A DNA stretch of 20,360 nt from Schleiferiaceae bacterium. GTDB lineage: Bacteria; Bacteroidota; Bacteroidia; Flavobacteriales; Schleiferiaceae. The stretch is from NCBI GenBank assembly GCA_023260615.1, contig JALQUY010000002.1, positions 1 to 20,360 on the forward strand. Direction: 5' to 3'. The translations under genes and the position numbers were made by a program. Positions 1 through 8,103 of this stretch are shown here, piece after piece (positions within the stretch are counted from its first letter, which is position 1; each line of letters opens with the position of its first letter). The notes beneath the pieces were generated by a model. That model was not told where the DNA came from, did no database searches, and saw nothing but the letters and a program-made list of their open reading frames with translations.

Positions 1-111
1 AGGAAGCTGGGGGGCTAGGTAGCTAGAAAGCACGCGCTTCGCGCTGTAGCTAGGAAGCTCGGGCGTTGCCCTGTGGCTAGAGAGCTAGAGAACTCGGGCG
101 TTGCCCTGTGG
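1..111. repeat. Array of CTAG-bounded 27-nt stem-loop repeats
   Basis: Three 27-nt units lie at 23-49, 50-76 and 85-111. Each starts with CTAG and ends TGTRG. Two 8-nt CTAG spacers (15-22 and 77-84) separate units, and 1-14 looks like a truncated unit. Each unit holds a 4-bp stem with a 3-nt loop: GCGC-TTC-GCGC in the first, GGGC-GTT-GCCC in the second and third. Stem positions 13 and 21 change together (C-G to G-C), so pairing is kept. The second and third units share an identical 20-nt stretch at 58-77 and 93-112. No ORF explains the pattern. The array lies downstream of scoB and probably continues off the left edge. A REP-like intergenic repeat family is the simplest reading; its function is unknown. 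Confidence 0.7.
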
Positions 112-133
112 CCGTTTCGCTTAAACGCTTAAT
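111..133 (-). repeat. Dispersed intergenic motif, copy A
   Basis: On the minus strand this reads ATTAAGCGTTTAA, then GCG, then AAACGGC. The same 13-mer followed by AACGGC occurs on the plus strand at 20104-20122, also in an intergenic region. It directly adjoins the last stem-loop unit at 85-111. The pair could be a dispersed repeat or a shared regulatory sequence. The rest of the gap to scoB (134-204) shows nothing else recognisable, and no clear intrinsic terminator for the scoB transcript. Confidence 0.45.
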
Positions 134-204
134 CTCTTTTACCCTTGAACCGTGGTGTGGAACTTCGCCGCGCGCCGGGAATTTCCGTTGTTTTATCAAG
201 CCCT

Positions 205-867
205 CTAGCTCAGAACCATCTCCGGAATCTCTCCCTCCACGACCAAACGGCCCGCGGTTTTGGAGACGATTTCTTCAACGGAGACACCGGGGGCGCGTTC
301 GAGCAGGATGAAGCCGCGCTGGGCATCGACTTCCAGGACGGCGAGGTCGGTGACGATTTTTTTGACGCAGCCTACGCCGGTGAGGGGCAGGGTGCAGGCG
401 GGAAGGACCTTGGATTCGCCGGCGCGGTTGGTGTGCTGCATGGCGACGATGATGTTTTCGGCGCTGGCGACCAGATCCATGGCGCCCCCCATGCCTTTGA
501 CCATTTTGCCCGGAATTTTCCAGTTGGCGATGTCGCCGGTTTCAGATACTTCCATGGCGCCGAGGACGGTGAGCTGGACTTTTTGGGCCCGAATCATGCC
601 AAACGACGTGGCGCTGTCAAAGAAGCTGGCGCCTGGGAGGGCGGTGATGGTTTGCTTGCCGGCGTTGATGAGGTCGGCGTCTTCGTCGCCTTCAAAGGGG
701 AAAGGGCCCATGCCGAGGATGCCGTTTTCGGACTGGAATTCGACGTCAATGCCCTCTGGAATGTAGTTGGCCACCAAGGTGGGGATGCCGATGCCCAGGT
801 TGACGTACCAGCCGTCCTGGAGCTCTTGTGCAATGCGTTGTGCGATGCCGTTTTTGTCAAGTGCCAT
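205..867 (-). CDS. scoB: 3-oxoacid CoA-transferase, beta subunit (subunit B)
   Basis: This 220-aa protein is the B subunit of a two-subunit CoA transferase of the succinyl-CoA:3-ketoacid (SCOT) type. The enzyme moves CoA from succinyl-CoA to acetoacetate in ketone-body use; it acts in the cytosol. The SENG motif at residues 46-49 carries the catalytic glutamate (E47) that forms the enzyme-CoA thioester. The glycine-rich start (LGIGIPT, 24-30) and the GMGGAMDL segment are typical of the family, and the length is normal. ATG at 867 lies 11 nt downstream of the scoA stop, so the subunits are co-transcribed. Substrate choice (acetoacetate, 3-oxoadipate or another 3-oxoacid) cannot be settled from sequence. 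No beta-ketoadipate genes are nearby, which favours the ketone-body role. Confidence 0.93.
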   Translation of the reverse strand: MALDKNGIAQRIAQELQDGWYVNLGIGIPTLVANYIPEGIDVEFQSENGILGMGPFPFEGDEDADLINAGKQTITALPGASFFDSATSFGMIRAQKVQLTVLGAMEVSETGDIANWKIPGKMVKGMGGAMDLVASAENIIVAMQHTNRAGESKVLPACTLPLTGVGCVKKIVTDLAVLEVDAQRGFILLERAPGVSVEEIVSKTAGRLVVEGEIPEMVLS

Positions 868-878
868 GGCGGATGGGT

Positions 879-1580
879 TTAGGCGCGCGGGCGGACCGTG
901 CGTTGTTCAATGCGTTTTTCAAAATGGTCCCCCTGGAAGATGCGGTGGACAAAGATGCCGGGGACGTGGATGCTGTTGGGATCCAGGGTGCCGGCCGGGA
1001 CCAGCTCCTCGACTTCCGCGACCGTGATCCGGCCGGCCATGGCCATCATGGGGTTGAAATTTCGGGCCGTACCCTTGAAAACGAGGTTGCCCGCTTCGTC
1101 GCCCTTCCACGCCTTGACGAAGGCGAATTGTGCGTCAAAGGCGTGCTCCAAAATGTGGGGCTTGCCGTTGAAGATGCGCACCTCTTTGCCTTCGGCGACT
1201 TCCGTGCCGTAGCCGGCGGGAGTGTAGAAGGCGGGGATGCCGGCGCCTGCGGCGCGGCAACGCTCGGCGAGGGTGCCTTGGGGAATGAGTTCGACCTCGA
1301 GCTCCCCGGAGAGCATTTGGCGTTCGAATTCGTCGTTTTCGCCCACGTAGGAGCTAATCATTTTGCGCACTTGGCGCGTTTCTAGCAGGAGGCCCAGGCC
1401 AAAGCCGTCCACGCCTGCGTTGTTGGAGATGCAGGTGAGGCCGGTTACCCCGGTGGCGCGCACGGCGGCGATGGCGTTTTCGGGGATGCCACAGAGGCCA
1501 AATCCGCCGAACATGACCGTCATGCCGTCCGCGATGCCGTCCACAGCGGCTTGAGCGTTGGGGACTACTTTTTTAATCAT
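879..1580 (-). CDS. scoA: 3-oxoacid CoA-transferase, alpha subunit (subunit A)
   Basis: This 233-aa protein is the A subunit partner of ScoB. Its N-terminal half has the family motif [10 protein letters not shown] (residues 25-34), which forms the oxyanion and CoA-binding glycine loop. It also has the ISNNAG and [20 protein letters not shown] stretches seen in bacterial SCOT A subunits, and the length is normal. The catalytic glutamate is on ScoB, so this subunit depends on its neighbour. The ATG at 1580 lies only 2 nt downstream of the penicillin-binding protein stop. That places a catabolic enzyme pair at the end of a cell-envelope transcript, with no promoter seen between them. Regulation is probably that of the upstream block, although a promoter inside the preceding gene cannot be excluded. 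Confidence 0.93.
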   Translation of the reverse strand: MIKKVVPNAQAAVDGIADGMTVMFGGFGLCGIPENAIAAVRATGVTGLTCISNNAGVDGFGLGLLLETRQVRKMISSYVGENDEFERQMLSGELEVELIPQGTLAERCRAAGAGIPAFYTPAGYGTEVAEGKEVRIFNGKPHILEHAFDAQFAFVKAWKGDEAGNLVFKGTARNFNPMMAMAGRITVAEVEELVPAGTLDPNSIHVPGIFVHRIFQGDHFEKRIEQRTVRPRA

Positions 1581-1582
1581 GC

Positions 1583-3871
1583 TTAGTTGTATTCGGAGCG
1601 CTCATCGCGCAATTCAGCGGATTCCGCCAAGAACGTAGCACAATCCAAGGGTATCGTAATGGGGCCTTCGGGGCGATCAAAGCCATCGCGTCGAATGCCT
1701 AACTCGGGGACGGTATAGACGTCCTTCATGTACAGCGCCCAGATGGGCAAAGCGGTCGTCGCGCCCTGTCCGTAGGTGGTGGAGCCAAAGTGCGCAGAAC
1801 GGTCCTGACAGCCGGTCCAAACGGCCGTCACCAAGTTGGGCACCATGCCGACAAACCAGCCGTCGGAGTTGTTTTGGGTCGTTCCCGTCTTGCCCGCGAT
1901 GGGGTTGTCAAAGCCGTAGGGGTAGCCCGTTACGTAGCTGCCGTAGCCCGCTCCTGTGTGGCGAAGGCGAACACCGGTACCGCTCTGGGTCACGCCCTGG
2001 AGGAGGTTGACCATGGTGTAGGCAATTTCGGGGGAGAAGACTTCCCGGGTTTCGGGGGCGAATTCGTCCAGGACGACGCCGTTTTTATCCTCAATGCGGA
2101 GCATGACGATGGGCTCGGTGTAGAGGCCTTGGTTGCCAAAGGCGGTGTAGGCGCCGGCCAGCTCAAAGATGCTGAGGTCGACGGTTCCCAGGGCGATAGA
2201 GGGCACCTCTGGGATGTCGGAGGTCACGCCCAAGGCTTTGGCCATTTGAATGACCGGGCGGGGGCCAATCTGCTTCATCAAGTAGGTCGTGACCGTATTC
2301 ACCGAACCGGCGATAGCCTGCTTCAAGGTGAGGACCCCACCGTATTCATCGTCCGAATTGGAGGGACACCAAGGTTCTGCCAGGCCAAATTGGCCTGCCT
2401 CAATACAGGTTTGGATGTTGGGCACCTGCATACAGGGCGAATACTTCTTGTCCGCAATGGCTGCGGCGTAGACAAAGGGCTTGAAGGTAGAACCGACCTG
2501 GCGGCGGCCTTGCTTGACCGCATCGTACTTGAAGTGGCGGAAGTCAATGCCTCCCACCCAGGCCTTGATAAAGCCCGTCTGGGGTTCTACACTGAGCAGA
2601 CCGGCTTGGTAGATGCTCTTGTAGTATTGGATGGAGTCCCATGGGCTCAGGACGGTGTCGCGGTCCCCTCCCCAGGCGAAGATTTTCATGTCGCGGGGCG
2701 ACTTGAATTCCTTCACGATGCGCTCGTCTGACCAGCCCGAATCTTGGTAGTGGCGGTAGCGCGGCGTTTGACGCATCGCGCGGGCTATGATTTTTTGGCC
2801 CTCGGCATAGGAGTCACCACCTTGGAAGTAGAAGGGACCTGCTTTGCGCTTGGAAATTTGTTGGAAGAACAGCGCCTGTAGGTTGGTCAAGTGGCGCTCC
2901 ACGGCCTCTTCGGCCATGCGCTGCATGCGGCTGTCGATGGTGGTGTAGATCTTCAGGCCGTCGGTGTAGAGGTTGTAGGTGCTACCGTCGGGCTTGGGAT
3001 GGTCGGCGATCCAGTCTTTCATGTAGGAGCGGATGTACTCGCGCAAGTAGGGGGCCAAGCCTTGGTCGTGTCCCTGGCGCTGGAAGCTCAACACTAAAGG
3101 AAGGGCGACGAGGCTATCCGCTTCTTCCTCCGTGAGGAAATCGTTGCGTTCCATTTGGCGCAGGACGGTATTTCGGCGCGCTAAAGCGATATCCTGGCGG
3201 TCCGACTTCGCGGGATTGTAGGACCACGGATTCTTGAACATGCCCACCAGCATAGCCGCCTCCTCTACGTTGAGCTCGGAGGGCAGTTTGCCAAAGTAGA
3301 CGTTGGCCGCGTTGTGAATGCCCACCCCTTGGTAGAGGAAGTCAAACTGATTGAAGTACATCGCGATGATTTCCTCCTTGGAGTAATTGCTCTCCAACTG
3401 CAGGGAAATCACCCACTCCTTGAGCTTTTGGATGACGCGTGCAAAGATGTTGCTGGAGCCCTCGCCGTGGAACATCTGCTTGGCCAGCTGCTGGGTGATG
3501 GTAGAGCCCCCACCTCCGGTACCCAGGGTGGCGACGGCACGGCCCAAACTTCTAAAGTCAATGCCCGCATGGTCGCGGTAGCGCTCGTCTTCCGTCGCAA
3601 TCAAGGCGTTGACCAAGTGCGGGGGAAGTTCACTGTAGTCCGCATGGACGCGGTTCTCCATGAAGAAGGTTCCGATTTGCTTGCCGTCGGCAGACAGAAT
3701 TTCCGTGGCCAAAAAGCTCTTGGGATTGGCGATTTCTTCCGTGGAAGGCAGTTCGCCAAAGAGCCCGGCCCACGTCAACAGCAGCGCAAGAACCAAGGCG
3801 AGGGGCGCCCCAAACACGAGGATCCAGAAGTACTTGACGTAGGTGCGAAAATCCGTATCCGTAGGTGCCAT
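1583..3871 (-). CDS. Class A penicillin-binding protein (PBP1A-like, bifunctional)
   Basis: This 762-aa inner-membrane enzyme both polymerises glycan strands (GT51 transglycosylase) and cross-links peptides (transpeptidase). After a short cytoplasmic tail a single membrane segment spans about residues 15-38. GT51 motifs follow: [10 protein letters not shown] near 94-103 with the catalytic Glu, GGSTITQQ near 121-128, then the [10 protein letters not shown] and YFGK blocks. The transpeptidase domain has all three motifs: STFK (nucleophile S461, K464), SVN (S523-N525) and KTGT (661-664). Length is normal. I chose ATG 3871, one base after the gldH stop. A TTG at 3904 would add 11 Lys-rich residues and overlap gldH by 32 nt, so it is less likely. 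Bacteroidota class A enzymes are often annotated PBP1A or MrcA; exact orthology is not settled. Confidence 0.93.
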   Translation of the reverse strand: MAPTDTDFRTYVKYFWILVFGAPLALVLALLLTWAGLFGELPSTEEIANPKSFLATEILSADGKQIGTFFMENRVHADYSELPPHLVNALIATEDERYRDHAGIDFRSLGRAVATLGTGGGGSTITQQLAKQMFHGEGSSNIFARVIQKLKEWVISLQLESNYSKEEIIAMYFNQFDFLYQGVGIHNAANVYFGKLPSELNVEEAAMLVGMFKNPWSYNPAKSDRQDIALARRNTVLRQMERNDFLTEEEADSLVALPLVLSFQRQGHDQGLAPYLREYIRSYMKDWIADHPKPDGSTYNLYTDGLKIYTTIDSRMQRMAEEAVERHLTNLQALFFQQISKRKAGPFYFQGGDSYAEGQKIIARAMRQTPRYRHYQDSGWSDERIVKEFKSPRDMKIFAWGGDRDTVLSPWDSIQYYKSIYQAGLLSVEPQTGFIKAWVGGIDFRHFKYDAVKQGRRQVGSTFKPFVYAAAIADKKYSPCMQVPNIQTCIEAGQFGLAEPWCPSNSDDEYGGVLTLKQAIAGSVNTVTTYLMKQIGPRPVIQMAKALGVTSDIPEVPSIALGTVDLSIFELAGAYTAFGNQGLYTEPIVMLRIEDKNGVVLDEFAPETREVFSPEIAYTMVNLLQGVTQSGTGVRLRHTGAGYGSYVTGYPYGFDNPIAGKTGTTQNNSDGWFVGMVPNLVTAVWTGCQDRSAHFGSTTYGQGATTALPIWALYMKDVYTVPELGIRRDGFDRPEGPITIPLDCATFLAESAELRDERSEYN

Positions 3872-3872
3872 C

Positions 3873-4358
3873 TTAGTTTTCCGTAGGTTCTTCTTCTTTT
3901 TCAATGGTCAGCGCAAAGTCCCGAATGCCCACCAGCGGCTCATCGCGCATCCCATGCTGGAAGCGGAATCGGTAGGTGCCCGGCTTGGGGAAGCGCAGGC
4001 CCGCCTGGCGGTAGGGCAGTTCCAAGGTTTTCAACGCGCCCACACCGCTGCCGTTCCAAGCGCCTGCCTCATTCGCTAAACGAATGTCGACCGTGTCTTG
4101 GTATTCGGTTTGATGGGCGGACCGAATTTCCCGGAACAGGTACAAATTGCTGTAGGGATATGCGTTGCTGTGCCGAATTTGAAAACTCACGCGGTACACC
4201 GCTTGGGTGTCCGTCACGTTGACGTCGACATGGATCACGCTGTCTTGGTACCACTGATCTTCCGAAAAAGAGGTAACCGACTGCACCAAGGGCCCTTCTT
4301 GACACGCAAGTGCCGCTAGGCCCAACGCAAAGAGAACAAGCAGGGACTTAGCTTTCAC
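3873..4358 (-). CDS. gldH: Gliding motility / T9SS lipoprotein GldH
   Basis: This 161-aa predicted lipoprotein starts with a short hydrophobic signal and a lipobox-like AALAC, with the lipidated Cys at residue 19. The mature part matches the GldH pattern I know: NAYPYSNLYLF in the middle, NGSGVGALK, and a C-terminal FPKPGTYRFRFQHGMRDEPL followed by GIRDFALTIEK. GldH is one of the Gld lipoproteins needed for gliding in Flavobacterium and is linked to type IX secretion. Its exact role is unclear. An open frame continues upstream through ricT, but the signal peptide points to the GTG at 4358. That gives an 11-nt overlap with the ricT end, so translational coupling is likely. The penicillin-binding protein starts one base after its stop. 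Confidence 0.88.
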   Translation of the reverse strand: MKAKSLLVLFALGLAALACQEGPLVQSVTSFSEDQWYQDSVIHVDVNVTDTQAVYRVSFQIRHSNAYPYSNLYLFREIRSAHQTEYQDTVDIRLANEAGAWNGSGVGALKTLELPYRQAGLRFPKPGTYRFRFQHGMRDEPLVGIRDFALTIEKEEEPTEN

Positions 4359-5778
4359 TCGGACGGGGTTTTTCGGAGGAATTAGAGCGCGAACGGTTGC
4401 GTCCACCGCGTCGGCGGTTGCCTCGAGGCTTTTCGCTGCGGGTTTGCTCTCCGCTAGTGGCATTGGCTGAAGGTTGCGCCGTCTGAGCAGGTCGATTTTC
4501 ACTGCGTTGGCCCGCGGGAACTCCTTCTGCGCTGGCTTTGGGGCCACGGGGACGGTCGCGGTTTCTGCGTTCGGGGCGGGGCCCGTTATCGGGGCGATCG
4601 CTGCGCTCAGCGCTTCCAGCGTTTGCTTCTCCTTTGGGTCCGCGGTTTTTGCCTCCGCGCTTTCGGTTTTTGCCGCGCCCTTCGCCCTTAGGGCGGTCAA
4701 AGCGCGTCAGGCTGTCTTCTTCGGGTTGCAAAAGCTCCGGCTCGGCGGTCTCAATGTAGACTTTGACCTCTTTTTCTTCGAGCGAAGCGGGTTCTTCGTC
4801 GCGCTGGTTCATGGCGACCATTTCCGAAAAGTCTTCCGCCTTCATCGCGACCCAGCGGCCGGGCTCATCGCGGTAGGCTAGCCACACCATGCCGGTGAGG
4901 ATGTCCATTTTCTGAACGTCCGCTCGGCCTTTCTTGGTCCGAACTTTTTGCGACTTGGGGAAGGCCTTCAAGGCTTCGGCGTACTGGTCCAATTCGTAGT
5001 TCAGACAGCACTTCAGCTTGCCGCAGTTGCCCGCTAGCTTGGTGGGGTTCAAGCTGAGCTGCTGGTAGCGCGCGGCACTGGTAGACACCGAACGGTAGTC
5101 CTTCAGCCAGGTGCTGCAGCAGAGTTCGCGTCCACAGCTACCAATGCCGCCCAGCCGGCCCGCCTCTTGGCGTGCACCGATTTGGCGCATTTCGACCCGA
5201 AGGCCAAACGCCGTCGACATCTCGCGGATGAGCGCCCTAAAGTCTACACGCGCATCGGCGGTGTAGTAGAACGTTGCGCGCGCGCCGTCGCCCTGGCATT
5301 CCACGTCGCTGATCTTCATGTCGAGCTTGTGGTAGTCCGCCATGCTACGCGCTTTGCGCATGAGTTCGTCTTCGCGGTCACGCGCCTCTTTCCATCGGTC
5401 GAGGTCGCGCTGAGAGGACTTTCGGTAGATGACCAGGGGAGCCTCTGCCTCGGTATCCGCTTGCGCCTTACGCATTTGAATGCGGACCAATTCACCCGTC
5501 ACCGAAACTGTACCCACATCGTGTCCGCCGTTGGGGGTGCTCACCGTGACCGCTTCCCCAGCGTGCAGGGAGAGGTTTTCTGTGTTTTTATAGAAGTCTT
5601 TTCGGCCATTTTTAAAGCGCACTTCCACCCAGTCAAACGGGGATTCGCCCGCCGGTAACTGCATGTTGCTCAACCAGTCAAAGACGTTGTACGCATTGCA
5701 GCCGCCCGTTCCACAGGAGCCGTTGCTCTTGCATCCCTTGGGGACGCCGGAACTTGATGAACACGAACTGCAGGCCAT
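4348..5778 (-). CDS. ricT: RicT/YaaT-like PSP1 C-terminal domain protein
   Basis: This 476-aa protein belongs to the PSP1/YaaT (RicT) family. In Bacillus, RicT acts with RicA and RicF in an iron-sulfur complex affecting RNase Y; the Bacteroidota role is not established. The N-terminus is Cys-rich (C3, C6, C16, C22, C27). The PSP1 core (about 90-330) has the cysteine motifs GRELCC (217-221) and KLKCC (254-258), candidates for cluster or metal binding. From about residue 361 to the end is a basic, Arg/Gly/Asn/Pro-rich tail of low complexity, probably disordered and possibly RNA-binding. The frame is open to 5919, but MACSSC at 5778 is the start expected for this lineage, and an upstream start would run into porZ. 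Symbol by homology only. Confidence 0.88.
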   Translation of the reverse strand: MACSSCSSSSGVPKGCKSNGSCGTGGCNAYNVFDWLSNMQLPAGESPFDWVEVRFKNGRKDFYKNTENLSLHAGEAVTVSTPNGGHDVGTVSVTGELVRIQMRKAQADTEAEAPLVIYRKSSQRDLDRWKEARDREDELMRKARSMADYHKLDMKISDVECQGDGARATFYYTADARVDFRALIREMSTAFGLRVEMRQIGARQEAGRLGGIGSCGRELCCSTWLKDYRSVSTSAARYQQLSLNPTKLAGNCGKLKCCLNYELDQYAEALKAFPKSQKVRTKKGRADVQKMDILTGMVWLAYRDEPGRWVAMKAEDFSEMVAMNQRDEEPASLEEKEVKVYIETAEPELLQPEEDSLTRFDRPKGEGRGKNRKRGGKNRGPKGEANAGSAERSDRPDNGPRPERRNRDRPRGPKASAEGVPAGQRSENRPAQTAQPSANATSGEQTRSEKPRGNRRRGGRNRSRSNSSEKPRPSES

Positions 5779-5782
5779 AGAG

Positions 5783-5790
5783 CGAAGATA
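5783..5790 (-). promoter_or_regulatory. Candidate -7 element for ricT
   Basis: The minus strand reads TATCTTCG, 7 of 8 matches to the Bacteroidota -7 consensus TAnnTTTG. Only 4 nt (CTCT) lie between it and the ricT ATG. If used, transcription would begin at or next to the start codon. No convincing -33 TTTG is seen at the usual distance. Confidence 0.35.
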
Positions 5791-5793
5791 GTG

Positions 5794-5801
5794 CATCTTT
5801 G
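5794..5801 (+). promoter_or_regulatory. Candidate -7 element for porZ
   Basis: The plus strand reads CATCTTTG, 7 of 8 matches to TAnnTTTG. Four nt (TCCC) separate it from the GTG at 5806, the same geometry as the opposing ricT element 3 bp away. No clear -33 box is visible. If the element is real it argues for the 5806 start, because the GTG at 5791 would lie upstream of the transcript. Confidence 0.3.
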
Positions 5802-5805
5802 TCCC

Positions 5806-8103
5806 GTGAAGCGGTTCGTTGGCCTCCTCCTTTTTGGGCTTTTTGCCCCGTTGAACGCGGGTGCACAAGGTATTCCTGTGGGCACGTGGCGAGCCCATTT
5901 CCCGCTCCGAGCCACGCACAGCATTGCCGCTTTGGAGTCCGAAATTCTGGTGGCCAGCGAGTACGGACTACTGCGCTATGACCCGGTGGAGAAAGTCATG
6001 ATGGCCGCAACGGCGGTCGATGGCATCAGCGACGTGGGCCTCACGAGTTTGGCCGCCTCTCCCGACGGGAAAACGGCCTTGATCGGCTATGAGGACGGCG
6101 GCCTCGACCTCTGGACGGAGAACGATACCCGCCGCATTTCAGACATCCCCGCCAGCGGCGCCTATCCGGGAAAATCCAGCATTTCGGCAGTCGTTTTTGC
6201 TACCGAACAACGCGCATTTGCCGCCACAGGCTTTGGGGTGGTCGAAATCAACCTGGCCTTTGGGGTCATCCAAGGAACCTACCTCCTGCGCAGCGATGGC
6301 GGGACCACCCCCTGCTACGACCTCAGTGTGCAAGGGGACAGCCTCTTCGTGGCGTCGGAATCTGGCCTTTGGTCGGTGCACCTCCAAGACCCCCTCTATT
6401 TGCCTGCGAGTTGGCAGAAAAACGCTTTTTGGGCGGATGTCCCCATGGCGCACCTCGCAGTTTTGCCCAATGCCAAGTTGGCCCACCCCATGGGCGACGA
6501 ATCTGTTTGGCTGGAAGCGGCTGGGGCCTGGACCCAAGTGGCCCTAGACACCACGGACGCGCCTGTTGTGCGCCGCTTGCGCGCGAGTGCGGGCCATTTT
6601 TTGGTGGTTCGGAGCTATGGCGTTACCACGGTTGCGGCTTCCGGGGCCTTGGGCGCCACGATTTCTTCGGGCTACGGCAACAACGAAGGCTTTTCGCCCT
6701 ACGATGCGTTGGAAGACGCGGCGGGAACCCTTTGGACGGCCAACAAAGGCCGAGGCTTGACCTTCTTTGACAACCCCTCCTATGCGCAGCACCGCGCCGT
6801 ACAAGACCCTATTTCGTCTCAGTCCTATGCCCTGAAAGCTAGTCCCGAAGGGCTGCATGTGTTGACAGGCGCGGTGGATCCAACGTGGACCGCGACCTAT
6901 ACCAACGAGGGCATCATGCACTTTGACGGCAGCCGCTGGACGGCCTTGCAAGAGGCGGCGTTGGGTGGCGCCAAGGACATTTTGGACGTCTGCTACGACC
7001 CCGTAGACCCTGAGCATTGGTTTGCGGCCAGTTGGGGCAAGGGTATTCTAGAATTTCAAGGCGGGACGCTGGTTCAGACCTGGAACCACACGAATAGCAC
7101 CCTGCAGACGGCCGCGGGGTCAGGGCCCAACGACGTTCGAACGGGAGGCCTCTGCTGGGGTCAGGATGGCGCACTTTGGGTCAGCAATGCACTGTCCGGA
7201 CTGCCTTTGCACCGCTACGATCCAGCCACGGGGCAATGGCAGGGCTATCCCGCCGGCAGCTTCAACGGGGAAACGGTCAAAACGCTCTTGCAAGACGAAG
7301 ACGGGGTCTTTTGGCTGCAGTCCCGCACCGAAGGATGGATGGCCATTCAAGTGACCGGTACGTCGACCTCCACGCGCCGACTGACCAAAGGCGTGGGGAG
7401 CGGCAATTTGCCCAGCTCTACGGTGGCGGCCGCGCTTTTTGACGCCGATGGAGAACTTTGGTTGGGCACCAGCGACGGCTTGGTGGTCTGCTTTTCGCCC
7501 TACAATGCGTTCAACGGCAAGTCCATCGATGCCCAAGCCCTGCTCGTCGCGGAGAACGGCATCAACCAGAAAGTGTTGGCGGGGCAGAACATCCTCTCCA
7601 TGGTCGTGGATGGTGCTAACCGAAAGTGGATTGGGACCTCCGATGCGGGGGTTTTTCTGCTTTCCCCCGATGGCCTTGAAACCATTCACCACTTCACGAA
7701 GGAGAACAGTCCTTTGCTGAGCAACCGCGTACAGGCCCTCTACGTGGACCCGGCTTCAGGCGAGGTCTTTATGGGCACCAACCGAGGGTTGCTTTCCTAC
7801 CGCGGAACGGCCACGGCGACGGCCGACCGCTTCTCCACGGTGGAAGTCTTCCCCAACCCTCTGCAGCCTCAGGATTACGGCCCCATTTCCGTGCGCGGGC
7901 TGGTTCCGAACAGCTATGTCAAAGTGACCAACACCAATGGCCGCCTCCTCTATGAAGGCTATGCCACTGGGGGGCAGTTTACCTGGGATACGTACAGTTT
8001 GGACGGCAGTCGCGCGCCCTCCGGCATCTACCTGTTCTGGATCACAGACCCCCTGGGGACCCAAACCACGGTGGTGCAAGGCGTGATTGTTCGGGGACAA
8101 TGA
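5806..8103 (+). CDS. porZ: T9SS attachment protein PorZ (propeller protein with C-terminal sorting domain)
   Basis: This 765-aa secreted protein starts with a signal peptide (VKRFVGLLLFGLFAPLNAGA) and Sec cleavage near AGA-Q. It has beta-propeller repeats of the two-component-regulator type: LWTANKGRGLTFF near residue 308, LWVSNALSGLPLHRYD near 455, LWLGTSDGLV near 550, KWIGTSDAGVFLLS near 606 and VFMGTNRGLLSY near 652. A type A T9SS sorting domain of about 87 residues ends it (VEVFPNPL start, PSGIYLFWI near the end). In Porphyromonas, PorZ belongs to the surface attachment complex with PorU, PorV and PorQ. Neighbouring recO supports the call, because I recall porZ next to recO in this phylum. 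A GTG at 5791 would add five residues (HLCP before VKR) and remains possible. Confidence 0.87.
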   Translation: MKRFVGLLLFGLFAPLNAGAQGIPVGTWRAHFPLRATHSIAALESEILVASEYGLLRYDPVEKVMMAATAVDGISDVGLTSLAASPDGKTALIGYEDGGLDLWTENDTRRISDIPASGAYPGKSSISAVVFATEQRAFAATGFGVVEINLAFGVIQGTYLLRSDGGTTPCYDLSVQGDSLFVASESGLWSVHLQDPLYLPASWQKNAFWADVPMAHLAVLPNAKLAHPMGDESVWLEAAGAWTQVALDTTDAPVVRRLRASAGHFLVVRSYGVTTVAASGALGATISSGYGNNEGFSPYDALEDAAGTLWTANKGRGLTFFDNPSYAQHRAVQDPISSQSYALKASPEGLHVLTGAVDPTWTATYTNEGIMHFDGSRWTALQEAALGGAKDILDVCYDPVDPEHWFAASWGKGILEFQGGTLVQTWNHTNSTLQTAAGSGPNDVRTGGLCWGQDGALWVSNALSGLPLHRYDPATGQWQGYPAGSFNGETVKTLLQDEDGVFWLQSRTEGWMAIQVTGTSTSTRRLTKGVGSGNLPSSTVAAALFDADGELWLGTSDGLVVCFSPYNAFNGKSIDAQALLVAENGINQKVLAGQNILSMVVDGANRKWIGTSDAGVFLLSPDGLETIHHFTKENSPLLSNRVQALYVDPASGEVFMGTNRGLLSYRGTATATADRFSTVEVFPNPLQPQDYGPISVRGLVPNSYVKVTNTNGRLLYEGYATGGQFTWDTYSLDGSRAPSGIYLFWITDPLGTQTTVVQGVIVRGQ

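Noticed and set aside
1..111. A short CRISPR array
   Set aside because: Repeat units are 27 nt but abut each other or are separated by only 8-nt CTAG spacers; there are no unique spacers of about 30 nt and no cas genes.
145..882. A 245-codon plus-strand open frame antisense to scoB
   Set aside because: scoB has a clear catalytic motif on the minus strand; the plus frame is Gly/Asp/Phe-rich with no family resemblance.
3872..3904. A TTG start extending the penicillin-binding protein by 11 residues
   Set aside because: It overlaps gldH by 32 nt and uses a rare start, while an ATG lies one base after the gldH stop.
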